16,277 bases of DNA from Acidobacteria bacterium UBA2999 (GTDB taxonomy: Bacteria > Acidobacteriota > Vicinamibacteria > Vicinamibacterales > UBA2999): the NCBI GenBank assembly GCA_002346475.1, contig DDZV01000034.1, positions 25,350 through 41,626 on the forward strand. The letters are read 5' to 3'. The translations under genes and the position numbers were made by a program. Positions within the stretch are counted from its first letter, which is position 1, and each line of letters starts with the position of its first letter. Below are positions 7,756 to 14,142 of this stretch, one piece after another. The notes below the pieces were generated by a model. It saw nothing but the letters and a program-made list of their open reading frames with translations, had not been told where the DNA came from and did no database searches.

Positions 7756-7924
7756 TGGATTACAAATAGTACGCCTGAACAGAGCTTAAATCTATTAAGG
7801 TGTATATGTTACAGACAATGCAGTATAGCTTGGTGATTGACCATCTTCAAGACACATCAGTAAGATTGAGTGTTTGCCACATTGTGTTTACTTGTACAAA
7901 TAGTCAAAGGAAGAAGGAGGCGTA
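7756..7924. other. Divergent intergenic region between the LPS and glycolytic operons
   Basis: These 169 bases separate waaA (minus) from gap (plus) and must hold promoters for both. For gap I see TTGACC (7837-7842) and TAAGAT (7861-7866) at 18-base spacing, and AAGGAGG at 7914-7920. For waaA the only -10-like box is TACTAT at 7771-7766, without a good -35. I see no strong hairpin or riboswitch-like structure. Confidence 0.5.
7837..7866 (+). promoter_or_regulatory. Candidate promoter of the gap-pgk-tpiA-secG operon
   Basis: TTGACC and TAAGAT at 18-base spacing resemble a sigma-70 promoter and lie about 60 bases before the gap start. A second weaker pair begins with TTGCCA at 7874. This is motif matching only; the transcription start is unmapped. 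Confidence 0.35.
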
Positions 7925-8932
7925 ATGAAGGTTAGAGTCGGAATTAATGGTTTTGGTCGAATTGGGCGCAATATCATGCGTGCCGCCATGGAAAATCACG
8001 ACATTGATTTCGTCGCAGTCAATGACCTAACGAACGCGTCGACTCTTGCTCACCTACTCAAGTACGACTCAGTGCTTGGTAATCTCAACGCTGAAGTCAA
8101 AGTCACCAGCAACGGAATTACATTAGATAACAAGGAGTTTCAGGTGTTGTCGATAAAAGACCCTGCACAGTTGCCTTGGCAGGATCTTGGCGTTGACGTC
8201 GTACTTGAATCAACAGGGCTATTTGCTAATCGTGATGCGGCAGCAAAGCATTTAACGGCAGGTGCAAAAAAAGTCATTATTACAGCACCTGCTAAAAACC
8301 CAGATATTACAGTTGTCCTTGGAGTTAATGACAATAATTACAATCCAGCAAAACATCAAATAATTTCAAATGCCTCATGCACAACTAACTGTCTTGCTCC
8401 TATGGCAAAGGTGTTGCACGAAAACTTTGGCCTCAACAAGGGTTGGATGACAACTGTCCACTCCTACACAAATGACCAACAACTTCTAGATCTACCTCAT
8501 AAAGATCTCAGACGTGCTCGAGCTGCTGCTTTATCGATGATCCCAACAACAACAGGGGCTGCTGTTGCTGTCGGTGAAGTGCTTCCAGAACTCAAAGGAA
8601 AACTCGACGGCATCGCAATGCGTGTGCCAACACCCAATGTATCGATCATTGATCTCGCTGCAGTCTTAGATAAGAAGACAACTTCCGAAGAAATAAATAA
8701 AGCCTTCCAAACAGCGGCCAACGGTCCCCTTCGTGGCATCCTGACTGTATCTACTGAAGATTTAGTCTCTATAGATTTTAAAGGCAATCAATATTCATCT
8801 ATTATCGATGCAGCTTACACAAAGGTGATGGATGGTAACTTCGTGAAGGTGCTCTCCTGGTATGACAATGAGTGGGGCTACTCTAACCGCTGTGTCGACC
8901 TTCTCCTGAAGATAGTTAAGAAAGGCCTCTGA
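7925..8932 (+). CDS. gap: Glyceraldehyde-3-phosphate dehydrogenase (glycolytic, NAD type)
   Basis: Oxidises and phosphorylates glyceraldehyde 3-phosphate to 1,3-bisphosphoglycerate in the cytoplasm. Length is the usual 335 residues. The N-terminal Rossmann motif is INGFGRIGR (7-15). The catalytic segment SCTTNC (151-156) has C152, and H179 of the TVHSYTNDQ block is its partner. WYDNEWGYSNR lies near the C terminus. D34, and LP in the DLPHKDLRRAR loop (photosynthetic NADP-type enzymes tend to have A-S there), both point to NAD preference and a glycolytic role. AAGGAGG precedes the ATG with 4-base spacing. It is the first gene of a four-gene operon, with pgk 5 bases downstream. Confidence 0.97.
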   Translation: MKVRVGINGFGRIGRNIMRAAMENHDIDFVAVNDLTNASTLAHLLKYDSVLGNLNAEVKVTSNGITLDNKEFQVLSIKDPAQLPWQDLGVDVVLESTGLFANRDAAAKHLTAGAKKVIITAPAKNPDITVVLGVNDNNYNPAKHQIISNASCTTNCLAPMAKVLHENFGLNKGWMTTVHSYTNDQQLLDLPHKDLRRARAAALSMIPTTTGAAVAVGEVLPELKGKLDGIAMRVPTPNVSIIDLAAVLDKKTTSEEINKAFQTAANGPLRGILTVSTEDLVSIDFKGNQYSSIIDAAYTKVMDGNFVKVLSWYDNEWGYSNRCVDLLLKIVKKGL

Positions 8933-8937
8933 CAGCC

Positions 8938-10128
8938 GTGGCCAAGCAGTCAGTGAACCAGCTCGATTTAGAGGGACAACGTGTATTTATCCGCGTTGAT
9001 TTTAACGTCCCAATCGAAGCCGGCGAAGTGTCTGACGATACTCGACTGCGCGCCGCACTACCAACAATTCGACTCGTGCTTGAAAAAGGGGCCAGGGTAG
9101 TAGTGTTAGGCTCTCATCTAGGTCGACCAAAGGGTAAGCCAGTCCCAGAGATGAGCTTGAAGCCTGTGGCCACCTGTCTTGCAGACCTACTAAAACACCC
9201 AGTCATTTTTTCAAACGATTGTATTGGCAACTCTGCAAAAGAATTTGTGGAAAACGTACCAGAGAACTGCGTAGTACTACTTGAAAACCTTCGATTCCAT
9301 CCTGGCGAAGAACAAAATGATCCTGATTTTGCAAAACAGTTAGCAACACTTGCAGATGTTTATATCAATGACGCTTTTGGCGTCGCTCACCGGGCCCACG
9401 CATCAGTTGAAGCACTCGTCCACCTGCTACCAGTAGTAGGAACAGGGCTCCTGATAGAACGAGAGCTTGGCTATCTGAGTCAGCTTCTCAATAATCCGGC
9501 ACGGCCATTCGTTGCGATCCTCGGTGGTGCTAAGGTTTCTGACAAAATTGAAATTATTCAAAACCTCTTACCACTTGTAGACCGTCTCTTAATTGGGGGG
9601 GCTATGGCCTACACTTTCCTGAAAGAGATGGGTTATCCAGTCGGACGTTCACTTGTCGAAAACGACAAGCTTGTTGCGACACAAAATATTATTGCTAGTG
9701 GCAAGAAACATGATGTCACGCTAATGTTACCTGTCGATCATGTTGTAGCTGAAAAAATGGAAGCAGGTAGTCCAACAGAGACGCTGGAGATAGACGACCC
9801 ACGTATCGGAGAACGACTTGGACTTGATATTGGCCCACGTACGGCAAATATGTATTGCGACACACTTAGGGACGTACAAACTGTGTTCTGGAATGGCCCG
9901 ATGGGGGTTTTTGAACTTGAGGCTTTCGCGCAAGGGACGTTAGCTGTAGCCAAAGCAGTAGCAAATATGTCAGGTACAAGCATAATCGGGGGTGGTGATT
10001 CTATTGCAGCTGTAAACAAAGCGGCTGTCGCTCCGCACATTACCCATATTTCGACTGGTGGTGGTGCAGCGCTTGAATTTCTTAGCGGTCGTACACTCCC
10101 TGGCATTGCAGTACTCTCGGAGGTATAG
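8938..10128 (+). CDS. pgk: Phosphoglycerate kinase
   Basis: Transfers phosphate from 1,3-bisphosphoglycerate to ADP in the cytoplasm. The 396 residues match the monomeric bacterial enzyme. RVDFNVP (19-25) is the PGK signature, SHLGRPKG (59-66) binds substrate, LLENLRFHPGEE and INDAFGVAHRAHAS follow in the N domain, and GGAKVSDKI, WNGPMGVFE, GGGDS (351-355) and STGGGA (372-377) form the nucleotide domain. The start is GTG at 8938, 5 bases after the gap stop. Only a distant AAAGG (8921-8925) precedes it, so coupling to gap is likely. The tpiA gene follows after 4 bases. Confidence 0.97.
   Translation: MAKQSVNQLDLEGQRVFIRVDFNVPIEAGEVSDDTRLRAALPTIRLVLEKGARVVVLGSHLGRPKGKPVPEMSLKPVATCLADLLKHPVIFSNDCIGNSAKEFVENVPENCVVLLENLRFHPGEEQNDPDFAKQLATLADVYINDAFGVAHRAHASVEALVHLLPVVGTGLLIERELGYLSQLLNNPARPFVAILGGAKVSDKIEIIQNLLPLVDRLLIGGAMAYTFLKEMGYPVGRSLVENDKLVATQNIIASGKKHDVTLMLPVDHVVAEKMEAGSPTETLEIDDPRIGERLGLDIGPRTANMYCDTLRDVQTVFWNGPMGVFELEAFAQGTLAVAKAVANMSGTSIIGGGDSIAAVNKAAVAPHITHISTGGGAALEFLSGRTLPGIAVLSEV
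10118..10123 (+). promoter_or_regulatory. Ribosome binding site deciding the tpiA start
   Basis: CGGAGG inside the last codons of pgk sits 9 bases before ATG at 10133. It selects that ATG over a longer in-frame reading from 10058 that would run 25 residues back into pgk. Confidence 0.8.
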
Positions 10129-10132
10129 ATTC

Positions 10133-10900
10133 ATGCGAACTCCACTTATCGTGGGAAATTGGAAGATGTACAAAACCGTTGACGAAGCAGTCCAGTACGT
10201 CAAAGACCTCTGTACCCTGGTAAAAAACATTCATGATGTGAATGTTGTGATTGCACCAACGTTCACAGCCTTACATGCAACTGCTACAACAGCGGGTAAC
10301 AACAACGTAGCAATCGCTGCACAGGATCTGTACTGGGAGGTGGAAGGCGCCTTTACAGGAGAAATTAGCGGAACGATGATTCACACCTGTGGCGCTCAGT
10401 ACGTCATTATTGGTCACTCGGAACGTCGTGCACTGTTTTCTGAAACTGATACACACGTGAGAAAGAAAGTCACTGCTGCCTTAACCCACTCATTAACACC
10501 GATTGTTTGTATTGGCGAAACATTAGAGCAACGTGAGAGTGGAAAAACTTTTGATATCCTAGATCATCAAATTGCTATAAATCTTGCCGACATAAAAACT
10601 GAACAGTTAGCACAGATCGTCATTGCTTACGAACCTGTATGGGCTATCGGTACTGGAAAGAATGCTACTCCGATCCAAGTGGCAGAAGCACACAGCCACA
10701 TCCGATCTCGCCTCGCTAGCACGTTTGGCAAAGAAGCCGCCGCACAATGCCACGTAATTTATGGTGGAAGTGTCAAACCGAAGAATATCCAGGAATTAAT
10801 TGCCCAGCCGGATGTGGATGGTGCCCTGGTGGGAGGAGCGAGCCTTGAAGTCCAGGCTTTCTTTGAAATCATTTCTCGAAGTCGAAAGGCCACTGTATAA
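10133..10900 (+). CDS. tpiA: Triosephosphate isomerase
   Basis: Interconverts dihydroxyacetone phosphate and glyceraldehyde 3-phosphate in the cytoplasm. From ATG at 10133 the protein has 255 residues, normal for the family. All catalytic residues are visible: N9 and K11 in VGNWKMYK, H95 in IIGHSERR, and E167 in AYEPVWAIGTG. YGGSVKP and the GALVGGASL phosphate loop are in the C-terminal part. An in-frame ATG at 10058 lies inside pgk and would add unrelated residues, while a good Shine-Dalgarno precedes 10133, so the shorter start is chosen. The gene is 4 bases after pgk and is followed by a hairpin and secG. Confidence 0.97.
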   Translation: MRTPLIVGNWKMYKTVDEAVQYVKDLCTLVKNIHDVNVVIAPTFTALHATATTAGNNNVAIAAQDLYWEVEGAFTGEISGTMIHTCGAQYVIIGHSERRALFSETDTHVRKKVTAALTHSLTPIVCIGETLEQRESGKTFDILDHQIAINLADIKTEQLAQIVIAYEPVWAIGTGKNATPIQVAEAHSHIRSRLASTFGKEAAAQCHVIYGGSVKPKNIQELIAQPDVDGALVGGASLEVQAFFEIISRSRKATV

Positions 10901-10915
10901 TCCAGTGTTTTTGAT

Positions 10916-10945
10916 TTCGCAACCTGGGCTGACCCTGGCTGCGAA
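10916..10945 (+). other. Imperfect hairpin between tpiA and secG
   Basis: TTCGCA (10916-10921) pairs with TGCGAA (10940-10945). Inside, CC pairs with GG and GGG with CCC around a CTGA loop, with two single mismatches. No T tract follows, so a classical intrinsic terminator is unlikely. It may be a processing or stability element within the operon RNA, or a chance palindrome. Confidence 0.4.
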
Positions 10946-10963
10946 CCTTCAATAGTGAATTCC

Positions 10964-11284
10964 ATGGTTTATTACATAGTTACGTCGGCGTATGTGCTCA
11001 GTTGTCTGCTCCTTGTGTTGGTTGTGCTGCTCCAGCAAGGTAAGGGAGGAGACATTGCTAGTGCCTTTGGGGGCGGTTCAAGTCAAACAGCCTTTGGTGC
11101 ACGAAGCGGTGCCAGTGTGCTATCACGAGCTACAACGGTCCTTGCTGTGTTATTTATGGCAGGCGCCATCCTAATAGCTATTCTGCGCCAGGGTGGGGGC
11201 ACATCGGTCATTGGGAGTAGTCCCCCTCAGCAAAGTGCACCAGCTAGTGCCCCGGTTGATTCTCCAACAGAGACAGCACCGTAG
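10964..11284 (+). CDS. secG: Preprotein translocase subunit SecG
   Basis: A small inner-membrane subunit of the SecYEG protein export channel. From ATG at 10964 it has 106 residues; a GTG at 10955 would add three, and neither start has a clear Shine-Dalgarno. The first transmembrane helix leads into VVLLQQGKGGDIASAFGGG, the SecG signature, then the SSQTAFGARSG loop. The second helix (LAVLFMAGAILIAIL) is followed by a polar Ser/Pro-rich tail. It lies after tpiA and before tRNA-Leu(GAG). The tpiA-secG and secG-tRNA-Leu adjacencies recur in other bacteria; E. coli has secG next to leuU. Confidence 0.92.
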   Translation: MVYYIVTSAYVLSCLLLVLVVLLQQGKGGDIASAFGGGSSQTAFGARSGASVLSRATTVLAVLFMAGAILIAILRQGGGTSVIGSSPPQQSAPASAPVDSPTETAP

Positions 11285-11310
11285 CCGTAAGATTTCTGAA
11301 ATTCGATTTT

Positions 11311-11329
11311 GAACAACTACGTATTGTTC
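11311..11329 (+). other. Inverted repeat upstream of tRNA-Leu
   Basis: GAACAA (11311-11316) and TTGTTC (11324-11329) are perfect complements around a 7-base spacer containing palindrome TACGTA. The element lies 27 bases after the secG stop and 12 bases before tRNA-Leu. No T tract follows, so it is more like a processing or pausing hairpin than a terminator. Function is inferred. Confidence 0.35.
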
Positions 11330-11341
11330 CTATCCAACTAT

Positions 11342-11428
11342 GCGGAAGTGGCGGAATTGGCAGACGCACCAGCTTGAGGGGCTGGCGGTGGCAACACCAT
11401 GGGGGTTCGAGTCCCCCCTTCCGCACCA
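11342..11428 (+). tRNA. tRNA-Leu (anticodon GAG)
   Basis: A complete class II tRNA with a long variable arm. Acceptor strand GCGGAAG pairs with CTTCCGC, the anticodon stem CCAGC/GCTGG holds loop TTGAGGG (anticodon GAG, leucine), and the variable arm is GGTGGCAACACC. The T arm is GGGGG TTCGAGT CCCCC. CCA is encoded at 11426-11428. It directly follows secG on the same strand and is probably transcribed with it. Confidence 0.97.
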
Positions 11429-11430
11429 TT

Positions 11431-11471
11431 AACATGTTCTATCTTGAACAATGAACACGTTCTGTCGACAG
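11431..11471. repeat. Cluster of small palindromes between convergent units
   Basis: In the 50-base gap between tRNA-Leu (plus) and the HNH-DUF2147 gene (minus) lie AACATGTT (11431-11438), TGTTC/GAACA around 6 bases (11435-11450), and CTGTCGACAG (11462-11471). AACATGTTC also pairs with GAACACGTT (11453-11461) with one mismatch. The position fits a bidirectional stop for converging transcripts, but no T tract is present, so the terminator reading is weak. Confidence 0.3.
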
Positions 11472-11478
11472 TTCCTCT

Positions 11479-12435
11479 TCAGCTAATTCGCTTCCACTCT
11501 ACGGTGCGACCAAGGAGACGTATCCATATCCACCCTCGTACCTTTAGAACACCGTCCTTCAACTCTAGATCAGCTCTGTACTGCTTACCATTTTCTGGAT
11601 TGTAGATTCGTCCGTTCTTCCACTTCTGGTCGATAAACTCAAAGTTGAGGATGAAATCTGTACCCAGAAGGGGTCGATCCCGAAGCGCCTGGTCAGGATT
11701 CTTTATATCAAAGCCCCCTGCCGGTGGTTCATCGTAAAACAAAATAAACTTGCCGTGATACTTATTGTCGCGTTCGTACACTTCCACATGAGCGCCATCA
11801 GTGGTATCCCAGACACCGAGGATGCCATTGGGAAGATCGTTCTCCGTTGTTGCGAGTTGATGTTCACGCCCCTTGGACTCAGCACCCTCCACTATACTGG
11901 CACTGCCACGAACAAGTGCTGTCGAAGCACAAGACCCAAGTACGCGATCTAACTTATCTGCCTCTCGGCGATCGATTGTTAAATTGTATTTCTGACGAAC
12001 TAGAACTACCTGATTCGCAAACCAACATTTGTTTAAAATCGGCTGCCATTCTGCTGCGTCCTTATTACTTTTCTCCTGGTTAATATCACGACTAGCTAAT
12101 GTTAAATTTAATAAATCCGTTGAAAATTGTCGGCGCTCATTAACATCCGTCGCACACAGACCACTATCATGTGCTTCTGATCTCGCAACAATATGCTCAA
12201 TCTCTGTCTCCCACCTATTTGGAAAAACACGCCCAGTATACGGACTCCAGATTCCACCAAGGTTATTGATAATGCTTACTTCGACAGACTGCGGGTAAGA
12301 ATAGTCTGCTGCGCTATATTGACTGCAGCGGGATTCCTGCGCTACACGAAGACCACGCCAGGTTTGTGCTTCCACAGAACCTCTACACCACAGCGCCATC
12401 ACTATAGCAATCATGACAATGCGGACTAGATACAT
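11479..12435 (-). CDS. Exported HNH-type nuclease-like domain fused to DUF2147
   Basis: A 318-residue protein of unknown role. Residues 1-23 look like a signal peptide (hydrophobic core, likely cut after VEA). Residues about 50-140 resemble the secreted HNH/DUF1524 nuclease group: TEIEHIVARSEAHDSG with E80 and H81, then STDLLNLTLASRDINQEKSNKDAAEW with N110 and N119. C37, C94, C137 and C169 would suit two disulfides in an exported protein. After a polar linker (about 175-203), residues 205-318 match DUF2147: GVWDTTDG, GTDFIL, YNPENGKQYRADL, and LKVRGWIWIRLLGRTVEW. ATG at 12435 has no clear Shine-Dalgarno. It lies 42 bases after the radical SAM gene, probably cotranscribed. Domain calls are good; activity and target are unknown. 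Confidence 0.8.
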   Translation of the reverse strand: MYLVRIVMIAIVMALWCRGSVEAQTWRGLRVAQESRCSQYSAADYSYPQSVEVSIINNLGGIWSPYTGRVFPNRWETEIEHIVARSEAHDSGLCATDVNERRQFSTDLLNLTLASRDINQEKSNKDAAEWQPILNKCWFANQVVLVRQKYNLTIDRREADKLDRVLGSCASTALVRGSASIVEGAESKGREHQLATTENDLPNGILGVWDTTDGAHVEVYERDNKYHGKFILFYDEPPAGGFDIKNPDQALRDRPLLGTDFILNFEFIDQKWKNGRIYNPENGKQYRADLELKDGVLKVRGWIWIRLLGRTVEWKRIS

Positions 12436-12477
12436 ATAACAACTAGCTATAGAAAAAGTGTGACTAATGAATTGTGT

Positions 12478-14028
12478 CTATCGTTTAACTTGTAACAATT
12501 CTTGCGGAGGTTGAGGATTATTCCACTTGAGTTGAAGGTTTGGCATCGGGCGACCTGCAAATAACTTTCTACATGGTACTGCCATCATACGTGCCCAAAG
12601 CGCCGAGCGATTCACTCGTGCACTGTCAGTAGCAATGCCAGTGTTTGCGTACATTTGACGATAGATTTTTGAAATCAGCAAGAATGCAAGCCGCGCCTTC
12701 AGTGAGTTGGTGACTATAGATCTTTTCCAGATACTCCGGAATGAATAAAATCGATCCCACACACTCTGAGTATTATGACGAATCTCTTCAGTGCTCATCA
12801 CTGGGTGATCTATATAAAGCTTCGGGCGAGATTCTTGTGGTATCAACCAATGTTTCGTTACTGGAATACCATCAATTGTTTTCGGATCGTTACCAAGACC
12901 CTTCTCCCAGGCTTCAAAGTCCAAGGTGCCTGGAAAAGGTTGAAGCATGACGAACTGCGCGAAGGCAACATCTGAACGATCAGCAACGGCTAGACAAGCA
13001 TCAAATGTTGTCAAACGATCGCTTGGAAGACCAAAAATAAAGGATCCGAGAATGTGTACACCGTGGCTACGAAATACACGTAGCCGCTCCACGAGTGCAT
13101 CTCCACTTTCGTTAAAATCCTTGTAAATGTCCTTTAATCCTTCTGGAGTCACTGACTCAACACCAACCAGTGCACCTCTGATGTGTGCACGGCGCATTGC
13201 ATCAAGAAATTCCGGATCCTCAGCTGCTTCCATCGTAATCTGTGTAAAAAATATGGTGTCTGAAGGAAGATGCTCTTCAAGCGCTGCCATTAACTCAAAG
13301 CGTTCAGCCCTGATCCGTTGCAACTGCTGCAACTGGCTTTTATCCTCGCGTCTTGAAGCCATGCGTAGGTCTTCCTGTGTCACGGGATAGAAATTGTCAT
13401 CGGCAAGCGCAATAAAACGAAATCCACGTCGGCGAAGATCAACAATTTCTTCGACTACACTTTGAACATTTCCTTGCCTGGGACGCTGGCCATCTGTACG
13501 CCAGACAGAACAAAAAGAACAATGCTTAGGGCAACCACGTACTGTTTGGACAGACGCCCACATGTACCGGCCCTCGGGCATTAGGCTCCAACGTCCTGGT
13601 AAGAATTCGCTGCCTTCAATAGCACCGCCATCGTAGAGAGGCTTTAGTGTGCCAGCAACACAATCCTTAATCACTATTGACCAAACATGGTCACCATTAC
13701 CAGTCACAATAGCGTCCGCTCCACCACGCTCTCTTGCTTCATCTGGATAGAGAGTCGCGTGAATGCCGCCAAAGACAACGTACGCACCCGCTGCTTTAGC
13801 TGCGAGACCGACTTGGTACCCGCGCAGTGCATTTGCAGTATGGATACCAATCCCAACAACATCTCCCTGTTTGATCTTCGTTACATCTAACTTTTCAAGT
13901 GTCTCATCAACCAAAACAGGATCGCCATATTCTTCGGGCGTTGCGGATGCCAACACATAGAGCCAACGAGGTGTAATAACACCGATACCAAATGACACGT
14001 CGCTGGGATTAATTAAGTAAATTCTCAT
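12478..14028 (-). CDS. B12-binding-domain-type radical SAM protein
   Basis: From ATG at 14028 the protein has 516 residues starting MRIYLINPSDVSFG; the reading frame continues back to a TTG at 14067, but the added residues do not look like the family. Residues about 1-135 form the Rossmann-like B12-binding domain (GIGIHTANALRGYQ, VVFGGIHATLYPDEA), without the DxHxxG cobalamin-ligand motif. The radical SAM cluster is GCPKHCSFCS (C166, C170, C173), followed by LADDNFY and GALVGVESVTPEG. FVMLQPFPGTLDFEAWE begins a C-terminal extension like that of B12-binding radical SAM enzymes with a DUF4070-type tail. The substrate cannot be assigned; methylation or another radical modification is possible. 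It sits between a GT39 gene and the HNH-DUF2147 gene. Confidence 0.87.
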   Translation of the reverse strand: MRIYLINPSDVSFGIGVITPRWLYVLASATPEEYGDPVLVDETLEKLDVTKIKQGDVVGIGIHTANALRGYQVGLAAKAAGAYVVFGGIHATLYPDEARERGGADAIVTGNGDHVWSIVIKDCVAGTLKPLYDGGAIEGSEFLPGRWSLMPEGRYMWASVQTVRGCPKHCSFCSVWRTDGQRPRQGNVQSVVEEIVDLRRRGFRFIALADDNFYPVTQEDLRMASRREDKSQLQQLQRIRAERFELMAALEEHLPSDTIFFTQITMEAAEDPEFLDAMRRAHIRGALVGVESVTPEGLKDIYKDFNESGDALVERLRVFRSHGVHILGSFIFGLPSDRLTTFDACLAVADRSDVAFAQFVMLQPFPGTLDFEAWEKGLGNDPKTIDGIPVTKHWLIPQESRPKLYIDHPVMSTEEIRHNTQSVWDRFYSFRSIWKRSIVTNSLKARLAFLLISKIYRQMYANTGIATDSARVNRSALWARMMAVPCRKLFAGRPMPNLQLKWNNPQPPQELLQVKR

Positions 14029-14142
14029 GAAGTTATTCGCTACCAATTGCAATAAGGAAAAATACAAGACCAGAATAACGAAACTATCTTAACCTTAAAA
14101 CTTCTGGACCTCTATATTATTAATAGAAAATCAGAGCTAAAT

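Noticed and set aside
9738..10106. A 122-codon open frame antisense to pgk
   Set aside because: It lies wholly within a highly conserved gene in the opposite strand, has no recognisable domain, and its composition follows from pgk codon use.
10058..10132. A 25-residue N-terminal extension of tpiA beginning inside pgk
   Set aside because: The residues do not resemble triosephosphate isomerase, the stretch codes for pgk, and CGGAGG at 10118-10123 points to ATG at 10133.
14029..14067. A 13-residue extension of the radical SAM protein from TTG at 14067
   Set aside because: The family begins at MRIYLINP, an ATG is present there, and the TTG has no better ribosome site.
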